A stretch of DNA of 47,110 nucleotides, taken from Draconibacterium orientale. Its GTDB lineage: Bacteria; Bacteroidota; Bacteroidia; Bacteroidales; UBA12170. Below, piece by piece: positions 1 to 9,288 of this stretch (within the stretch, counting starts at the first letter, position 1; the number at the start of each line of letters is the position of its first letter). The translations under genes and the position numbers were made by a program. The DNA is taken from positions 1-47,110 of the forward strand of contig DYSN01000018.1 in NCBI GenBank assembly GCA_020718205.1. Reading direction: 5' to 3'. The notes beneath the pieces are model-generated. The model saw only the letters and a program-made list of their open reading frames with translations. It was not told the origin of the DNA and did not search any database.

Positions 1-2
1 TC

Positions 3-1859
3 TTCGAAGTAAAAATTAATGAGCTTCATGGCAACAATGTGAATGTAAAAAAACACGCCTACCAAAACATCAAAGATTTTATCTTACAGCACGGAATCCT
101 TTGGATTGGCTCGAGTTCGGGACTTATGTTCGTCAAAGATTTCAACTCAGCTTCCAATATCCTTGACACCAGAATAAGCCTGAACACCCACAGCAGAGTG
201 AGCAGAATTGTTGCCATTACGAATACACAAGAGAATGATGAATTTGCCAGCCTTCTGTATCAGGATATGAATCAAATCCGGAAGTTGAGATATCGCATTT
301 CGAATCCGCTCGACAATGAAATTACTCCCTATTCGACCAACAAAACGGTGAACAGCGTTGCTTCCAACGATTTTATTCTCATCAACAGCCAGAAAGAACT
401 CATCACCGGAACTCAGGGAAAAGGTCTTTTTTGGATCAAGGAAGACACCGTTTTGTTTTTTACTACTAAAGATGGCTTGCTCAGTAATGATATCAATGTG
501 GTTCAGGCTGAAACCGACAGTTTGCTCTACCTCGGCACCAACAAGGGAATCAATATTGTGTCCTTTTCCAATGATAAGTATCCCAAAATATTATCATCGA
601 AGTTTATTTCAAAAAGCGATGGATTGAGGGGAAGCGATGTGCACGACTTAATTCTAAAAAAAGACAATGTGCTTGCTGCAACCGACCGTGGCTTTTCCTA
701 CATTAATATTCCAGTGGTTTTGGGCATGACCGACCAATTTCCCATATATATCACCGAATTTATGGTGAATGGGCAGCAAAAAAACTTCGATAGCATCAGT
801 CCGGTGGTTTTAAAACCCATGGAAGACAATCTGGAAATAGCCTTTACCGCCATCGATTTTCACGATAAAAAAAACCTGACCTATTATTACAGGCTAACCG
901 GAAGTGAATCGGAGGAGTGGGTTCCGGTTACAAAAAGCCGATTGCTGTTTCCAATGCTCCCCGCCGGTAAATACTCCTTCGAAATAAAGGCGACGAACAG
1001 CTATGGATTTTGGAGCTACAATACCGCATCGCTCAATTTCACTATCGAACAGGTGTATTATAAACGAACCTGGGTAAGAATTCTATTTGCAATGGTACTG
1101 ATGGCGATCATTGGCTATATCCTTTTTTTACGCTTCACCAAAAGAAATATGCGCCTGCAAAACGAAAAAGTTTTAGCCGATTATTATCAGCAATCGCTCA
1201 CCCGCATCATGAATCCACATTTCATGTTCAACGCGCTCAACTCCATCAACTCCTTTATTGTCAATAATAACACAGAAGAAGCCACCTACTACGTGAAGCA
1301 AATCGGCATCCTTATCCGACAGATTTTCAACAGTGCCTACGACCGCGAAATAACCCTTGAAAAGGAAGTAGTTCTGCTTTCTTCCTATTTAGAACTGGAA
1401 CAACGTCGAGCCAATAACCGTTTCAATTACCTGGTTAAAATTGACCCCGAAATAACGCAATTTAAAATCCCATCCATCTTTGTGCAAATTTTTGTGGAAA
1501 ACAGCGTAATCCATGGTTTCTCTGACCAAAAAACTGTGGGATCCTTTATCTCGGTTCAGTTTAGAAAAATGAACAATCGGGTCCTGTGCATTGTCACCGA
1601 TAATGGTATTGGTCGGGAAAAGGCAAAAGAGATACTTAAGAAAAATCTGGAGAAAGGAGATGCCGACACCATGAAGTCGAACAAGCGCTTAAAACATGGA
1701 ATCGACATCATCATGGAAAGAATCAGACTGCTGAATACCCAATCGAAAGGCGAAGATATTACCCTAACCGTGCAGGATGTGGAAAATACTCAAACCAAAA
1801 AAATTATTGGAACACGGGTAATTATAAAATTCCCCATAAAGGAAACATCGATAATCTGA
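3..1859 (+). CDS. Sensor histidine kinase, LytS type, C-terminal part (5' truncated)
   Basis: The frame is open to the left edge of the window, so the gene begins outside it; the GTG at 39 is internal. Visible from N to C: a stretch resembling ligand-binding propeller repeats (to about residue 240 counted from position 39), a Y_Y_Y domain (about 250-335, with YYYRLTG and PAGKYSFEIKA), one membrane helix (about 345-365), and a His_kinase domain with phospho-acceptor His394 in NPHFMFNALNSI, followed by an ATPase module with N box FVENSVIHG and G box VTDNGIGREKA. This is the periplasmic propeller sensor plus LytS-type kinase architecture common in Bacteroidota. The lone receiver protein 147 bp downstream is the likely partner. 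The signal sensed cannot be read from the sequence. Confidence 0.9.
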   Translation, partial: FEVKINELHGNNVNVKKHAYQNIKDFILQHGILWIGSSSGLMFVKDFNSASNILDTRISLNTHSRVSRIVAITNTQENDEFASLLYQDMNQIRKLRYRISNPLDNEITPYSTNKTVNSVASNDFILINSQKELITGTQGKGLFWIKEDTVLFFTTKDGLLSNDINVVQAETDSLLYLGTNKGINIVSFSNDKYPKILSSKFISKSDGLRGSDVHDLILKKDNVLAATDRGFSYINIPVVLGMTDQFPIYITEFMVNGQQKNFDSISPVVLKPMEDNLEIAFTAIDFHDKKNLTYYYRLTGSESEEWVPVTKSRLLFPMLPAGKYSFEIKATNSYGFWSYNTASLNFTIEQVYYKRTWVRILFAMVLMAIIGYILFLRFTKRNMRLQNEKVLADYYQQSLTRIMNPHFMFNALNSINSFIVNNNTEEATYYVKQIGILIRQIFNSAYDREITLEKEVVLLSSYLELEQRRANNRFNYLVKIDPEITQFKIPSIFVQIFVENSVIHGFSDQKTVGSFISVQFRKMNNRVLCIVTDNGIGREKAKEILKKNLEKGDADTMKSNKRLKHGIDIIMERIRLLNTQSKGEDITLTVQDVENTQTKKIIGTRVIIKFPIKETSII

Positions 1860-2005
1860 TGATTATGTGACAATTGAATCGCAATACCTTTACTTATTAG
1901 TCTCTAAAAAGGGGAACTCTGAACGAATATTTAAAAATATTTTCAAATTACACAACACAAAACTCATTTATGCAGTATCTTTAGTAGGAATAAAACCTTA
2001 ATGAA

Positions 2006-2446
2006 ATGAACCCGGAATTGTCACATCAAAAACCACAGAAAATGAAAAAAAAGATTCCTGTTTGGATCATCGATGACGAAGCCGATGCTCAGGCACTCAT
2101 CAAACGGGTATTGATTGATTACTACCCTGAAGAACTGGAGCTGTTGGGAACTTCGGTAAATATTGATGATGCATTCGAACAAATTAAACATCAAAAGCCC
2201 AAATTGGTATTTCTCGATATCAATCTTCCCCGCGGATCGGGTATCAACCTTCTTCAAAGGTTTCCTTTTCGTAAATTCGAGGTCATTGTAGTAAGCGGAT
2301 TCCCCGAAAACATAGACAAAGTTCAGAAATTTGGAATTCCTTTTCTTCAGAAGCCTTATTCCATTAGGGATCTGCGAAACCTAATAGACCAAAGTATCGA
2401 AAGTATTAAAAAAGACCCCTACAAAGTATATCGCTACGATACCTAA
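2006..2446 (+). CDS. Single-domain response regulator (CheY-like receiver)
   Basis: A receiver domain with nothing after it. The acidic pair is Asp23/Asp24 (WIIDDEADA), the phospho-acceptor is Asp71 (LVFLDINLPRGSG), the switch Ser is Ser97 (VVSGFP) and the conserved Lys is Lys116 (LQKPY). The protein ends about 25 residues after that, with no LytTR, HTH or enzymatic output domain. An alternative start is the in-frame ATG at 2042 (MKKKIPVWIIDDE), which gives the more typical N-terminus. It follows the LytS-type kinase on the same strand. LytS-type kinases normally pair with LytTR regulators, so this protein probably acts by protein-protein contact or in a phosphorelay. Confidence 0.88.
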   Translation: MNPELSHQKPQKMKKKIPVWIIDDEADAQALIKRVLIDYYPEELELLGTSVNIDDAFEQIKHQKPKLVFLDINLPRGSGINLLQRFPFRKFEVIVVSGFPENIDKVQKFGIPFLQKPYSIRDLRNLIDQSIESIKKDPYKVYRYDT

Positions 2447-2505
2447 GCCCCAAAGTAAATGCTTAGTTTCATTGCGCCTTTGTGCATTCGAATACCTCTA
2501 ATTTC

Positions 2506-2513
2506 TATATTTG
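2506..2513 (+). promoter_or_regulatory. Bacteroidota -7 box upstream of yicC
   Basis: TATATTTG matches TAnnTTTG exactly and ends 16 nt before the ATG at 2530. A TTTG at 2479-2482 could be the -33 element, but the 23-nt spacing is longer than the usual 19-21. The box argues against the longer reading frame that opens at 2482. Confidence 0.5.
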
Positions 2514-2529
2514 TGGAAAAATCTACCCC

Positions 2530-3405
2530 ATGATAAAATCAATGACCGGGTTTGGGAAAGAAGTGATTGTGTTCCCCAATAAAACTTTAGTAATAGAAAT
2601 AAGATCGGTAAACAGCAAAAACTTCGATTTTTTCACCCGTCTCCCCTCCTGGCTCCGCGAAAAAGACCCCGAAATCCGGCGACTCGTTCAACAAATTCTG
2701 CAAAGAGGTAAAATAGAGCTCAATATCAACGAAAATGCCAACGAAGGTCAAAGCCAGGTCTCTATAAACCAATTCACCCTGAAAAAACACTACAACACCC
2801 TGGTTCAGACAGCTCACGAGCTGGGTATCGAACCCCGGGCCTCCTGGCTTAGCGATATGCTGCGTATCCCCGATGTACTCATTTCGGCAGAGGAAGGTTT
2901 AAACAAGGAAGAATGGGAACGCATATATACAGGAATCGAAAAAGCTTGCCATACGCTAGATAATTTCAGAATTCAGGAAGGAAATTCGCTGATGACCGAT
3001 TTCGAGCTCCGCGTTGAAAACATTAAAAGCTATCAGCAGCATATCATTCCTTTCGAGCAGGAGAGAATTCAGCAACTCAGAAATCGTTTTTCGAGAGATT
3101 TATCAGAAGTAATTGACAAAAGCAAAATCGATTTAAACCGATTGGAACAGGAAATCATTTTCTATCTCGAAAAACTCGATATCACCGAAGAAAAAGTTCG
3201 GCTCAGTCAGCACCTCGACTATTTCCTGGCAACCATCAACGATGAAGAATCGCAAGGTCGAAAACTCAATTTTATTGGACAGGAAATTGGACGTGAGCTA
3301 AACACCCTCGGGAGCAAAGCCAACCATGCTCAAATTCAGCATCTTATAGTTAAAATGAAAGACGAGCTGGAGAAAATAAAAGAACAAATGCTCAATGTAA
3401 TCTAA
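2530..3405 (+). CDS. YicC/YloC family endoribonuclease
   Basis: 291 residues starting MIKSMTGFGKE, the standard N-terminus of the YicC/YloC family. The start at 2530 is chosen over the longer frame at 2482 because the family begins with this motif and a promoter box lies at 2506-2513. The C-terminus (GRKLNFIGQEIGRELNTLGS) is the second family signature (DUF1732). Family members have been described as endoribonucleases involved in RNA turnover. The stop codon overlaps the gmk start (TAATG), so the two genes are translationally coupled, and yicC-gmk-nadD form a conserved Bacteroidota string. Confidence 0.95.
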   Translation: MIKSMTGFGKEVIVFPNKTLVIEIRSVNSKNFDFFTRLPSWLREKDPEIRRLVQQILQRGKIELNINENANEGQSQVSINQFTLKKHYNTLVQTAHELGIEPRASWLSDMLRIPDVLISAEEGLNKEEWERIYTGIEKACHTLDNFRIQEGNSLMTDFELRVENIKSYQQHIIPFEQERIQQLRNRFSRDLSEVIDKSKIDLNRLEQEIIFYLEKLDITEEKVRLSQHLDYFLATINDEESQGRKLNFIGQEIGRELNTLGSKANHAQIQHLIVKMKDELEKIKEQMLNVI

Positions 3406-3983
3406 TGTCATCCATTAATTATCCCAAATATATCATATTCTCGGCACCCTCCGGATCGGGAAAAACCACCCTGGTTCAGGAAATGATGAAACAGGGCTTG
3501 CCTCTCGAATTCTCTGTCTCGGCAACCTGCCGCTCGGCTCGTGCCAACGAAATTCATGGCAAAGACTATTATTTTATAACACCTGAAGAGTTCGATATCC
3601 GCATAGCCGCCGGAGAATTTGTGGAGTGGGAAGAGGTATATAAAGGCGTTAAATACGGAACCTTAAAAGCCGAGCTGGATCGGATTTCTAAAAATGGCAG
3701 AATCCCGGTTTTCGATTTGGATGTGATTGGGGGTTTGAATTTAAAAAAAATTCTGGGGAAGGCAGCATTAGCCATTTTTATGCAGGTTTCAGGAATCGAA
3801 ATACTGCGCAAACGGCTCATAAATCGCGGCACCGATAGCATCGAAAGCATCGAAAAACGTATTGACAAGGCAGCTTACGAAATGAGTTTTGCACCACAAT
3901 TCGATGTTATTATCATCAACGATCATTTGCCTCTGGCCATTCAAAATACCCTAGAAACCATAAATCATTTTATTGATGAATAA
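3405..3983 (+). CDS. gmk: Guanylate kinase
   Basis: 192 residues, normal for the family. Phosphorylates GMP (and dGMP) to GDP with ATP in the cytoplasm. The P-loop SAPSGSGKT is at residues 13-21. The GMP-binding segment includes SATCRSAR and EFVEWEEVYKGVKYGT, and the lid region is RLINRGTDSIESIEKRI. The ATG overlaps the yicC stop by one base, and the end overlaps the nadD start by 8 nt, so the three genes are one transcript. Confidence 0.97.
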   Translation: MSSINYPKYIIFSAPSGSGKTTLVQEMMKQGLPLEFSVSATCRSARANEIHGKDYYFITPEEFDIRIAAGEFVEWEEVYKGVKYGTLKAELDRISKNGRIPVFDLDVIGGLNLKKILGKAALAIFMQVSGIEILRKRLINRGTDSIESIEKRIDKAAYEMSFAPQFDVIIINDHLPLAIQNTLETINHFIDE

Positions 3984-4557
3984 AACTCGTGTCGGCCTGT
4001 TTTTTGGATCCTTCAACCCCATTCATACCGGTCATATGGCCATTGCCAACTATATGCTCGAATTCACCGATTTAACTAAAATATGGTTCATCATTTCCCC
4101 CCACAACCCTCTTAAAGAAAAGAAAAGCCTGCTGGCCGACCATCACCGGCTCGAATTGGTTCACAGAGCATTGGATGATGAGTTCGACATGCGCGCCATC
4201 GACATCGAATTTCGAATGCCCCAGCCCAGCTATACCATTGATACTCTGACCCGTTTGACCGAAAAATACCCCGATAATGAATTTGTTGTAATCATAGGTG
4301 GCGACAATCTGGAGAGTTTAAAAAAATGGAAAAACTGGGAATCCATTTTAGAGTATTACCGGCTCTATGTTTATAGCAGACCCGGATTTGATAAAGATGC
4401 CATGGTGCATCCAAACATCCATTATTTCGATGCGCCACTCATGGAAATATCATCAAGTTTTATCAGGCAAGCAATCAGCGAAGGGAAAAACCTGCGTCAT
4501 TTTTTACCCACCGGAGTCTGGAATTATATCGACGAAATGCATTTTTACCGGAAATAG
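3976..4557 (+). CDS. nadD: Nicotinate-nucleotide adenylyltransferase
   Basis: 193 residues. Transfers AMP from ATP to nicotinate mononucleotide, making deamido-NAD in NAD synthesis. The N-terminus GLFFGSFNPIHTGHMAI carries the nucleotidyltransferase GSFNP and HxGH motifs (His17, His20). FVVIIGGDNLESLKKW and the C-terminal ISSSFIR motif are also typical. The ATG at 3976 is preferred over the in-frame TTG one codon upstream. It overlaps the end of gmk by 8 nt. It converges on the PAS kinase with only 2 nt between the two stop codons and no visible terminator. Confidence 0.96.
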   Translation: MNKTRVGLFFGSFNPIHTGHMAIANYMLEFTDLTKIWFIISPHNPLKEKKSLLADHHRLELVHRALDDEFDMRAIDIEFRMPQPSYTIDTLTRLTEKYPDNEFVVIIGGDNLESLKKWKNWESILEYYRLYVYSRPGFDKDAMVHPNIHYFDAPLMEISSSFIRQAISEGKNLRHFLPTGVWNYIDEMHFYRK

Positions 4558-4559
4558 AT

Positions 4560-7500
4560 TTAAAGCTCATTCTGTTTCCGATGATCCAGCAGCAATTTAA
4601 AGTAGAATGTTGAACCCTTATGTTCCTCCGATTTTATCCAAATATCGCCACCCAGCAAATGAACAAGCCCTTTGGTTATGGAAAGACCTAAGCCCGTTCC
4701 GCCCAGCAATTGGTCTCTAAGAGGATTCCCCTGTGCAAAACGCTCAAATATCATGTGTTGAAGCTCCTCCGGAATGCCACATCCGGTATCTCTTACCCAC
4801 ATGTATAAATACAAATGGTCGGTAGAGTGACCCACAAACACATCGCCTTTGGTGGTAAATTTAATGGCGTTGGTAATCAAATTGGTTAAAATCTGAACCA
4901 GCCGGGTGAAATCGGTATGCAATTGAAAATCGGAAAACCAGGGCTGAAAAGTAAGAGAAACTTCGGGTTTCTTCATATGGTCGAAGCTGTTTTCGAGTTT
5001 GTCGAGCAACTCCGAAAAATTAAATGGCAAGTCAGAAATAATCATTTGCCCCGATTCTATTTTCGAAATATCTATAATATCGTTGACCAAATGAAGAAGC
5101 ATCTCACCGTTTTTATTAATCACAGAAAGATATTTTTTCATTTCATCACGGGTATAGTCATCCCCATCATCTTGCAGCAAGGTGGTAAAACCAATGATAC
5201 TGTTCAGGGGGGTCCTGATTTCGTGGCTCATATTGGCTAAAAATGCCGATTTAAGCTGATCACTTTCCTCGGCTTGTTGACGGGCTTTCACCAATTCTTC
5301 ATGAGATTGTCGTTTCTCACTGATATCTTCCATAATGCCCAGATAATGGGTAATTTTATCATCTCTGTCGATAATGGGATTGCAAACGGCACTCACCCAA
5401 TACTCCGATTGGTCGGCTTTTTTAATGAGTAATTCACCGCTCCACACCTTTCCTTTTTGAAGGGTTTTCCAGATTTGGTAGTAAAACGAGTGGGTATGGT
5501 AGGCCGAACGCAGCTTTTGTACCGATTGGCCATTAATCTCTACAAACTGAAATCCATTTGTTTTATAAAATTGTTGATTGGCATATTCAATAATTCCTTC
5601 CACATCGGAAATAACCACAGAGTGTCCGCTTTGCTCCACGGCGGTGCTCAAAATCCGGATATTAGCTTCGGCTGCAATGCGATACGAGAGGTCGCGAATG
5701 GAGTTAACAATCACTTTCTTACCTTGAAAAACCGTTTTTCGACCGGTCAATTCCACAGGAACTCTGATTCCATTTTTATTGATTAAATCAATTTCGTGAG
5801 TTGCCTTGTTGCCATTCAATATCATCATCACAGCCTCGATTGGCTTATCGTTTGAGCAATAGTCGAAAAAGTTTTTCCCCAAAATAGCACTTCGGCTCAC
5901 TCCAAGCATTTTCACTAAAGAATCGTTGATATCGAGTACTTTCCCGTTGTCATGAATTAAAATGCCTTCAAGGGTAAGCTTCGATAGCTGTTTAAACCTT
6001 TCTTCGCTTTCCCGGAGTTTTACCTCCGTTCTCATCTGTTTGGTAATGTCCAACACTGCATTTAAGATGAACGATTGCCCCGATATAAATACTTTTTTAC
6101 TTGATATACTCACCCAAATAGGCGTTCCATTTTCCTTCACTATCTGAAGCTGAAAATTTCTGACCTGTCCTTCGTTTTCGAGTATTTGTAAAAAATACAC
6201 CCGATCGTTTGCGTTTTGATAGAATTGTCTGATATTAATCATTGAACCATCAGTAGGGCAGTCAACTCCAAGCAAATCGTACATACATTGGTTGGCCTCC
6301 ACAATAAAACTATCCATGGTAGTGGTGCAAATTCCAATATTGGTATTGGAGAACAACAGTCTGTATTTCTCTTCCGATTCCTTCAGGTTGTTTTTAACTT
6401 CAAGTAACTCCGACATATCAATATGCGTTCCGACCAATCTCACCGGATTTCCCATTTCATCTCTTAGCAAATGTGCCTTCGACAAAATATGCACATAATG
6501 TCCGTCCTTATGCCTAAGTCTGAATTGTATTTCGGAACTCGAATTTTTATCCATTAATAATAGATCCTGGGTTTTATATACCTTATCTATATCGTCCTGA
6601 TGAACAAATTTCCAAAAACTATCAATCACCGGGTTCAGCTCGTTGGCTTTATATCCAATAATTTCGAGGTACCTTGGACTCATGAACAAGTAGTTGGTTT
6701 CCATATTAAGATCCCAAAAGCCATCATTGGAGCCTTTCAAAGCCAAATCGAATCGTTCGAGGCTTTCCTGAAGAAGATATTTGGTGGTTTCTACTTCGCT
6801 TAAATCATTGATAAAGGCGATAAAATGCGACGATTCGTTGTCGTCGTTCACCTTTGGAAAAACCCTCATATTCACGGGAATAATCCTCCCCGATTTATGA
6901 AAAAACTCCTTTTTATAATTGATAGATTGGTTATTTCGGATGCTTTCGGCCAAAATTTCTTTTTCCTTCTCAATCCATTTAACGGGGGTTAAATCCACAA
7001 TCCAGTTTTTTAGCCCAATTTCTTCTTCCGAATAACCAAATAAATCGAAGGCTGCCTGGTTTAGAAGTACAATTTCGCCATCGAGGCGACCTAAAGCCAT
7101 GGGCTGAGACGATTGCCGGATAATGTCGGCAAAAAACTTCTCCCGTTCCAGACTTTCTTCAAGTTCTGCCTTGCGATGTTTTTGCTCCGTTATATCTCTC
7201 GAAACACCAAGTGCATATATTGGAACACCATCTTCTCCGAGAATGGCGGTGGTTTTAACTTCGAGCCATACATAACCTCCACCTTTTCTATTGTGCCGGA
7301 GCTCAGATTTAAAATGCAAAGGAAACTTAACGCCCGATCTGGCTTTTTGTGCATAATCTTCAATGGCCGCCTGAATCTGAAGATACTCTGGTGCTGGCAG
7401 ACTTTCTTCCAGAGTTAATTGCATGGCTTCTTCGGGAGTAAAACCTCTCACTTTTAGTACCGATGGGCTGATATATACAAATCGCCGGGTTTTTAAGTCA

Positions 7501-7574
7501 AGTTTCCAAACAATATCGTCAATATGATCGGTGATGGTAGTAAAAAATGATAAGTCAATTGCTGAATTAGGCAT
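4560..7574 (-). CDS. Six-PAS-domain hybrid-less sensor histidine kinase
   Basis: 1004 residues with no signal peptide or membrane helix, so probably cytoplasmic. Six PAS/PAC modules can be counted at roughly 10-130, 140-262, 268-395, 400-520, 525-640 and 645-765. HisKA follows with phospho-acceptor His784 in NMSHEIRTPLNS. The HATPase domain has LTNLITNAIKF (N box), VRDTGCGIPEE (G1), IFERFAQG (F box) and GGTGLGLSI (G2). No receiver domain is attached and no response regulator gene is adjacent, so the partner is unknown. The PAS domains presumably sense redox, light or small molecules; no cofactor ligand could be assigned by eye. Confidence 0.95.
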   Translation of the reverse strand: MPNSAIDLSFFTTITDHIDDIVWKLDLKTRRFVYISPSVLKVRGFTPEEAMQLTLEESLPAPEYLQIQAAIEDYAQKARSGVKFPLHFKSELRHNRKGGGYVWLEVKTTAILGEDGVPIYALGVSRDITEQKHRKAELEESLEREKFFADIIRQSSQPMALGRLDGEIVLLNQAAFDLFGYSEEEIGLKNWIVDLTPVKWIEKEKEILAESIRNNQSINYKKEFFHKSGRIIPVNMRVFPKVNDDNESSHFIAFINDLSEVETTKYLLQESLERFDLALKGSNDGFWDLNMETNYLFMSPRYLEIIGYKANELNPVIDSFWKFVHQDDIDKVYKTQDLLLMDKNSSSEIQFRLRHKDGHYVHILSKAHLLRDEMGNPVRLVGTHIDMSELLEVKNNLKESEEKYRLLFSNTNIGICTTTMDSFIVEANQCMYDLLGVDCPTDGSMINIRQFYQNANDRVYFLQILENEGQVRNFQLQIVKENGTPIWVSISSKKVFISGQSFILNAVLDITKQMRTEVKLRESEERFKQLSKLTLEGILIHDNGKVLDINDSLVKMLGVSRSAILGKNFFDYCSNDKPIEAVMMILNGNKATHEIDLINKNGIRVPVELTGRKTVFQGKKVIVNSIRDLSYRIAAEANIRILSTAVEQSGHSVVISDVEGIIEYANQQFYKTNGFQFVEINGQSVQKLRSAYHTHSFYYQIWKTLQKGKVWSGELLIKKADQSEYWVSAVCNPIIDRDDKITHYLGIMEDISEKRQSHEELVKARQQAEESDQLKSAFLANMSHEIRTPLNSIIGFTTLLQDDGDDYTRDEMKKYLSVINKNGEMLLHLVNDIIDISKIESGQMIISDLPFNFSELLDKLENSFDHMKKPEVSLTFQPWFSDFQLHTDFTRLVQILTNLITNAIKFTTKGDVFVGHSTDHLYLYMWVRDTGCGIPEELQHMIFERFAQGNPLRDQLLGGTGLGLSITKGLVHLLGGDIWIKSEEHKGSTFYFKLLLDHRKQNEL

Positions 7575-7624
7575 AATGAATTGTTTAATTATTTTGTATT
7601 AAAAGGCTTAAAGATTTAAACCCC

Positions 7625-7632
7625 CAAAGTTA
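7625..7632 (-). promoter_or_regulatory. -7 box upstream of the PAS kinase
   Basis: TAACTTTG on the minus strand matches TAnnTTTG exactly and ends about 50 nt upstream of the ATG at 7574. No convincing -33 TTTG was found. Confidence 0.4.
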
Positions 7633-7722
7633 AACAATTAACCTTATTGTATCATATTCTGAGTTCAACTGTTTATAAAAAAAGAGACTGATTTAATCAA
7701 TTGTTTTCAGCGGACCAATAAG

Positions 7723-8664
7723 CTATTGCTCTGTCTGTTTTTTACGATGATACAGCGACTGATAGATGGTTTTAATTCCCTGTTGATAGGTGGTGGCGGG
7801 GTGATAAGCCCGATTAAATTTGGTGCTGTCGAATAAATAATGGCTGTTGAATTGATAGAGCATTTCTACAGTTTCGCTAACAATGGGACTGAACAATGAG
7901 CCTATCTGGATTTTCCATTTTTTTAACACTTCATATTTTGCTTCTAATCCGGATATGGCGGCAATTTCGGCAACAAGTTCTTCGCCTGTCAGGGCATTGG
8001 AATCGGTGGGCAAATGCCAGATTTGACCAAAAGCCGAAGAGTCATTGCCCAGAATAACCATGGCACGGGCTGCATCGGGGGTGTAGGTTAATGAATGTCG
8101 GGTTTTGGCCGTCATTAAAAACTGCGCTTTTTTACCGGTAAAAATCTTCTCGAAAACCATGGGACCCACAAATGTATTGGTGGCTTTGGGACCGTAAAAA
8201 TCGGCCGAACGGGCAATTAAGCCTGCAATATTTCCCCTGGCAACTGCATCTGTAAACATTTGTGCAATCTTAGCCCTCACTTCGCCTTTCTTACTACAGG
8301 GATTGGTGGGGGTTTCTTCGGTCATCCAGCCATCTACTTTTCCATACATATAAACATTGTCGAAAAAAACCAGCTTTGCCCCATGCTCTTCGCAAGCTTT
8401 TAAGGTATTTTGCATCACTTTTGGCCAGGTTTCCTGCCAGATTTTGGTGTTATAGGGCATGCCAGCAGTTAGATACACTATTTCCGAGCCTTTCACCGCA
8501 GCTCTCACCTCCGATTCTATTCTTAGATCGGCAGGAAAAATCTGATCGGTTTCGTTTACTTTTTTGGGTTTTCGGCTCACCTGCCTTATTTGACTGGTGA
8601 ACTCATTGAGACAAAAGGAGGCTTCGACCCCTATAATTCCACCCGACCCTAAAATTGTTTGCAT
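7723..8664 (-). CDS. NAD-dependent epimerase/dehydratase family protein
   Basis: 313 residues of the extended short-chain dehydrogenase type. A GSGGIIG nucleotide-binding loop is at residues 6-12, directly at the N-terminus. A YxxxK catalytic pair is at Tyr105/Lys109 in FFDNVYMYGK, and a substrate-side segment lies around RSADFYGP. Family members act on nucleotide sugars or related carbonyl compounds; the substrate here is not identifiable. No sugar-pathway genes flank it, so a role in surface polysaccharide synthesis is not supported by context. Confidence 0.88.
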   Translation of the reverse strand: MQTILGSGGIIGVEASFCLNEFTSQIRQVSRKPKKVNETDQIFPADLRIESEVRAAVKGSEIVYLTAGMPYNTKIWQETWPKVMQNTLKACEEHGAKLVFFDNVYMYGKVDGWMTEETPTNPCSKKGEVRAKIAQMFTDAVARGNIAGLIARSADFYGPKATNTFVGPMVFEKIFTGKKAQFLMTAKTRHSLTYTPDAARAMVILGNDSSAFGQIWHLPTDSNALTGEELVAEIAAISGLEAKYEVLKKWKIQIGSLFSPIVSETVEMLYQFNSHYLFDSTKFNRAYHPATTYQQGIKTIYQSLYHRKKQTEQ

Positions 8665-9137
8665 AAAACGTGCTTAAGTACTAAACAAATTTAATGGTTT
8701 GACAACGAAATCATATGTTAAATATTTGTCAGATTTCGGGCTCAGGCATTCGGGTTATCTGCAAGGAATGTTCAAAGACATCTCATGGGCTTTCAATTGA
8801 AAAAGAGAGAAAAGAATCGCAACCTTATTAGGGGATTCTACTTAGAAAAATCGCCAATACCCAACGACAAACAAGCATTAATTGATGGTTTTGATGGTCG
8901 CTCTGCCCATTTGCAGGTTAAACAAGTTTCATAATAAAGGCTTTTTATAAGAATTAAGAATAGCTTAACCCCATATGTCTTTGATACCAGAATATGATTC
9001 ATATATTTACATGCTATTTTGAATTGTATGTAGGAATAATTGCAGCAGTATAAAAATAACAGCTCTTTATTATTTGGAAATAAATTTTTGTAATTTAGCC
9101 GCCGCTTAATAGCTTGGGGAATCTAAAAATACAAGAT
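8665..9137. other. 473-bp intergenic region before tRNA-Ser
   Basis: AT-rich, lying between the divergent epimerase gene and tRNA-Ser. A -7 box for the epimerase (TAAATTTG, minus strand, 8686-8693) is near its left end. TAATTTAG at 9091-9098 may be a one-mismatch -7 box for the tRNA. A 49-codon ORF (8785-8934) is present but has no support. Nothing else was recognised. Confidence 0.5.
8686..8693 (-). promoter_or_regulatory. -7 box upstream of the epimerase gene
   Basis: TAAATTTG on the minus strand, an exact TAnnTTTG match, lies 21 nt upstream of the ATG at 8664. No clear -33 element. Confidence 0.4.
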
Positions 9138-9225
9138 GGAGAGATGACCGAGTGGTTTAAGGTGCACGCCTGGAAAGTGTGTGTACGCCAAAAGCATACC
9201 GGGGGTTCGAATCCCCCTCTCTCCG
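9138..9225 (+). tRNA. tRNA-Ser (anticodon GGA)
   Basis: An 88-nt class II tRNA. Acceptor GGAGAGA (9138-9144) pairs with TCTCTCC (9218-9224), with discriminator G at 9225. The anticodon stem CACGC/GTGTG closes the loop CTGGAAA, giving anticodon GGA for UCC/UCU. A long variable arm precedes the T arm, where GGGGG (9201-9205) pairs with CCCCC (9213-9217) around TTCGAAT. The 3' CCA is not encoded. No terminator separates it from exbB 64 bp downstream. Confidence 0.98.
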
Positions 9226-9288
9226 CACTGTTGAATAAAATAAAATGTAAAATAAATATTGAAGTTCTGTAAATAAATTTTTTTAATT

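Noticed and set aside
8785..8934. 49-codon ORF between the epimerase gene and tRNA-Ser
   Set aside because: No promoter box, no recognisable domain and a length expected by chance.
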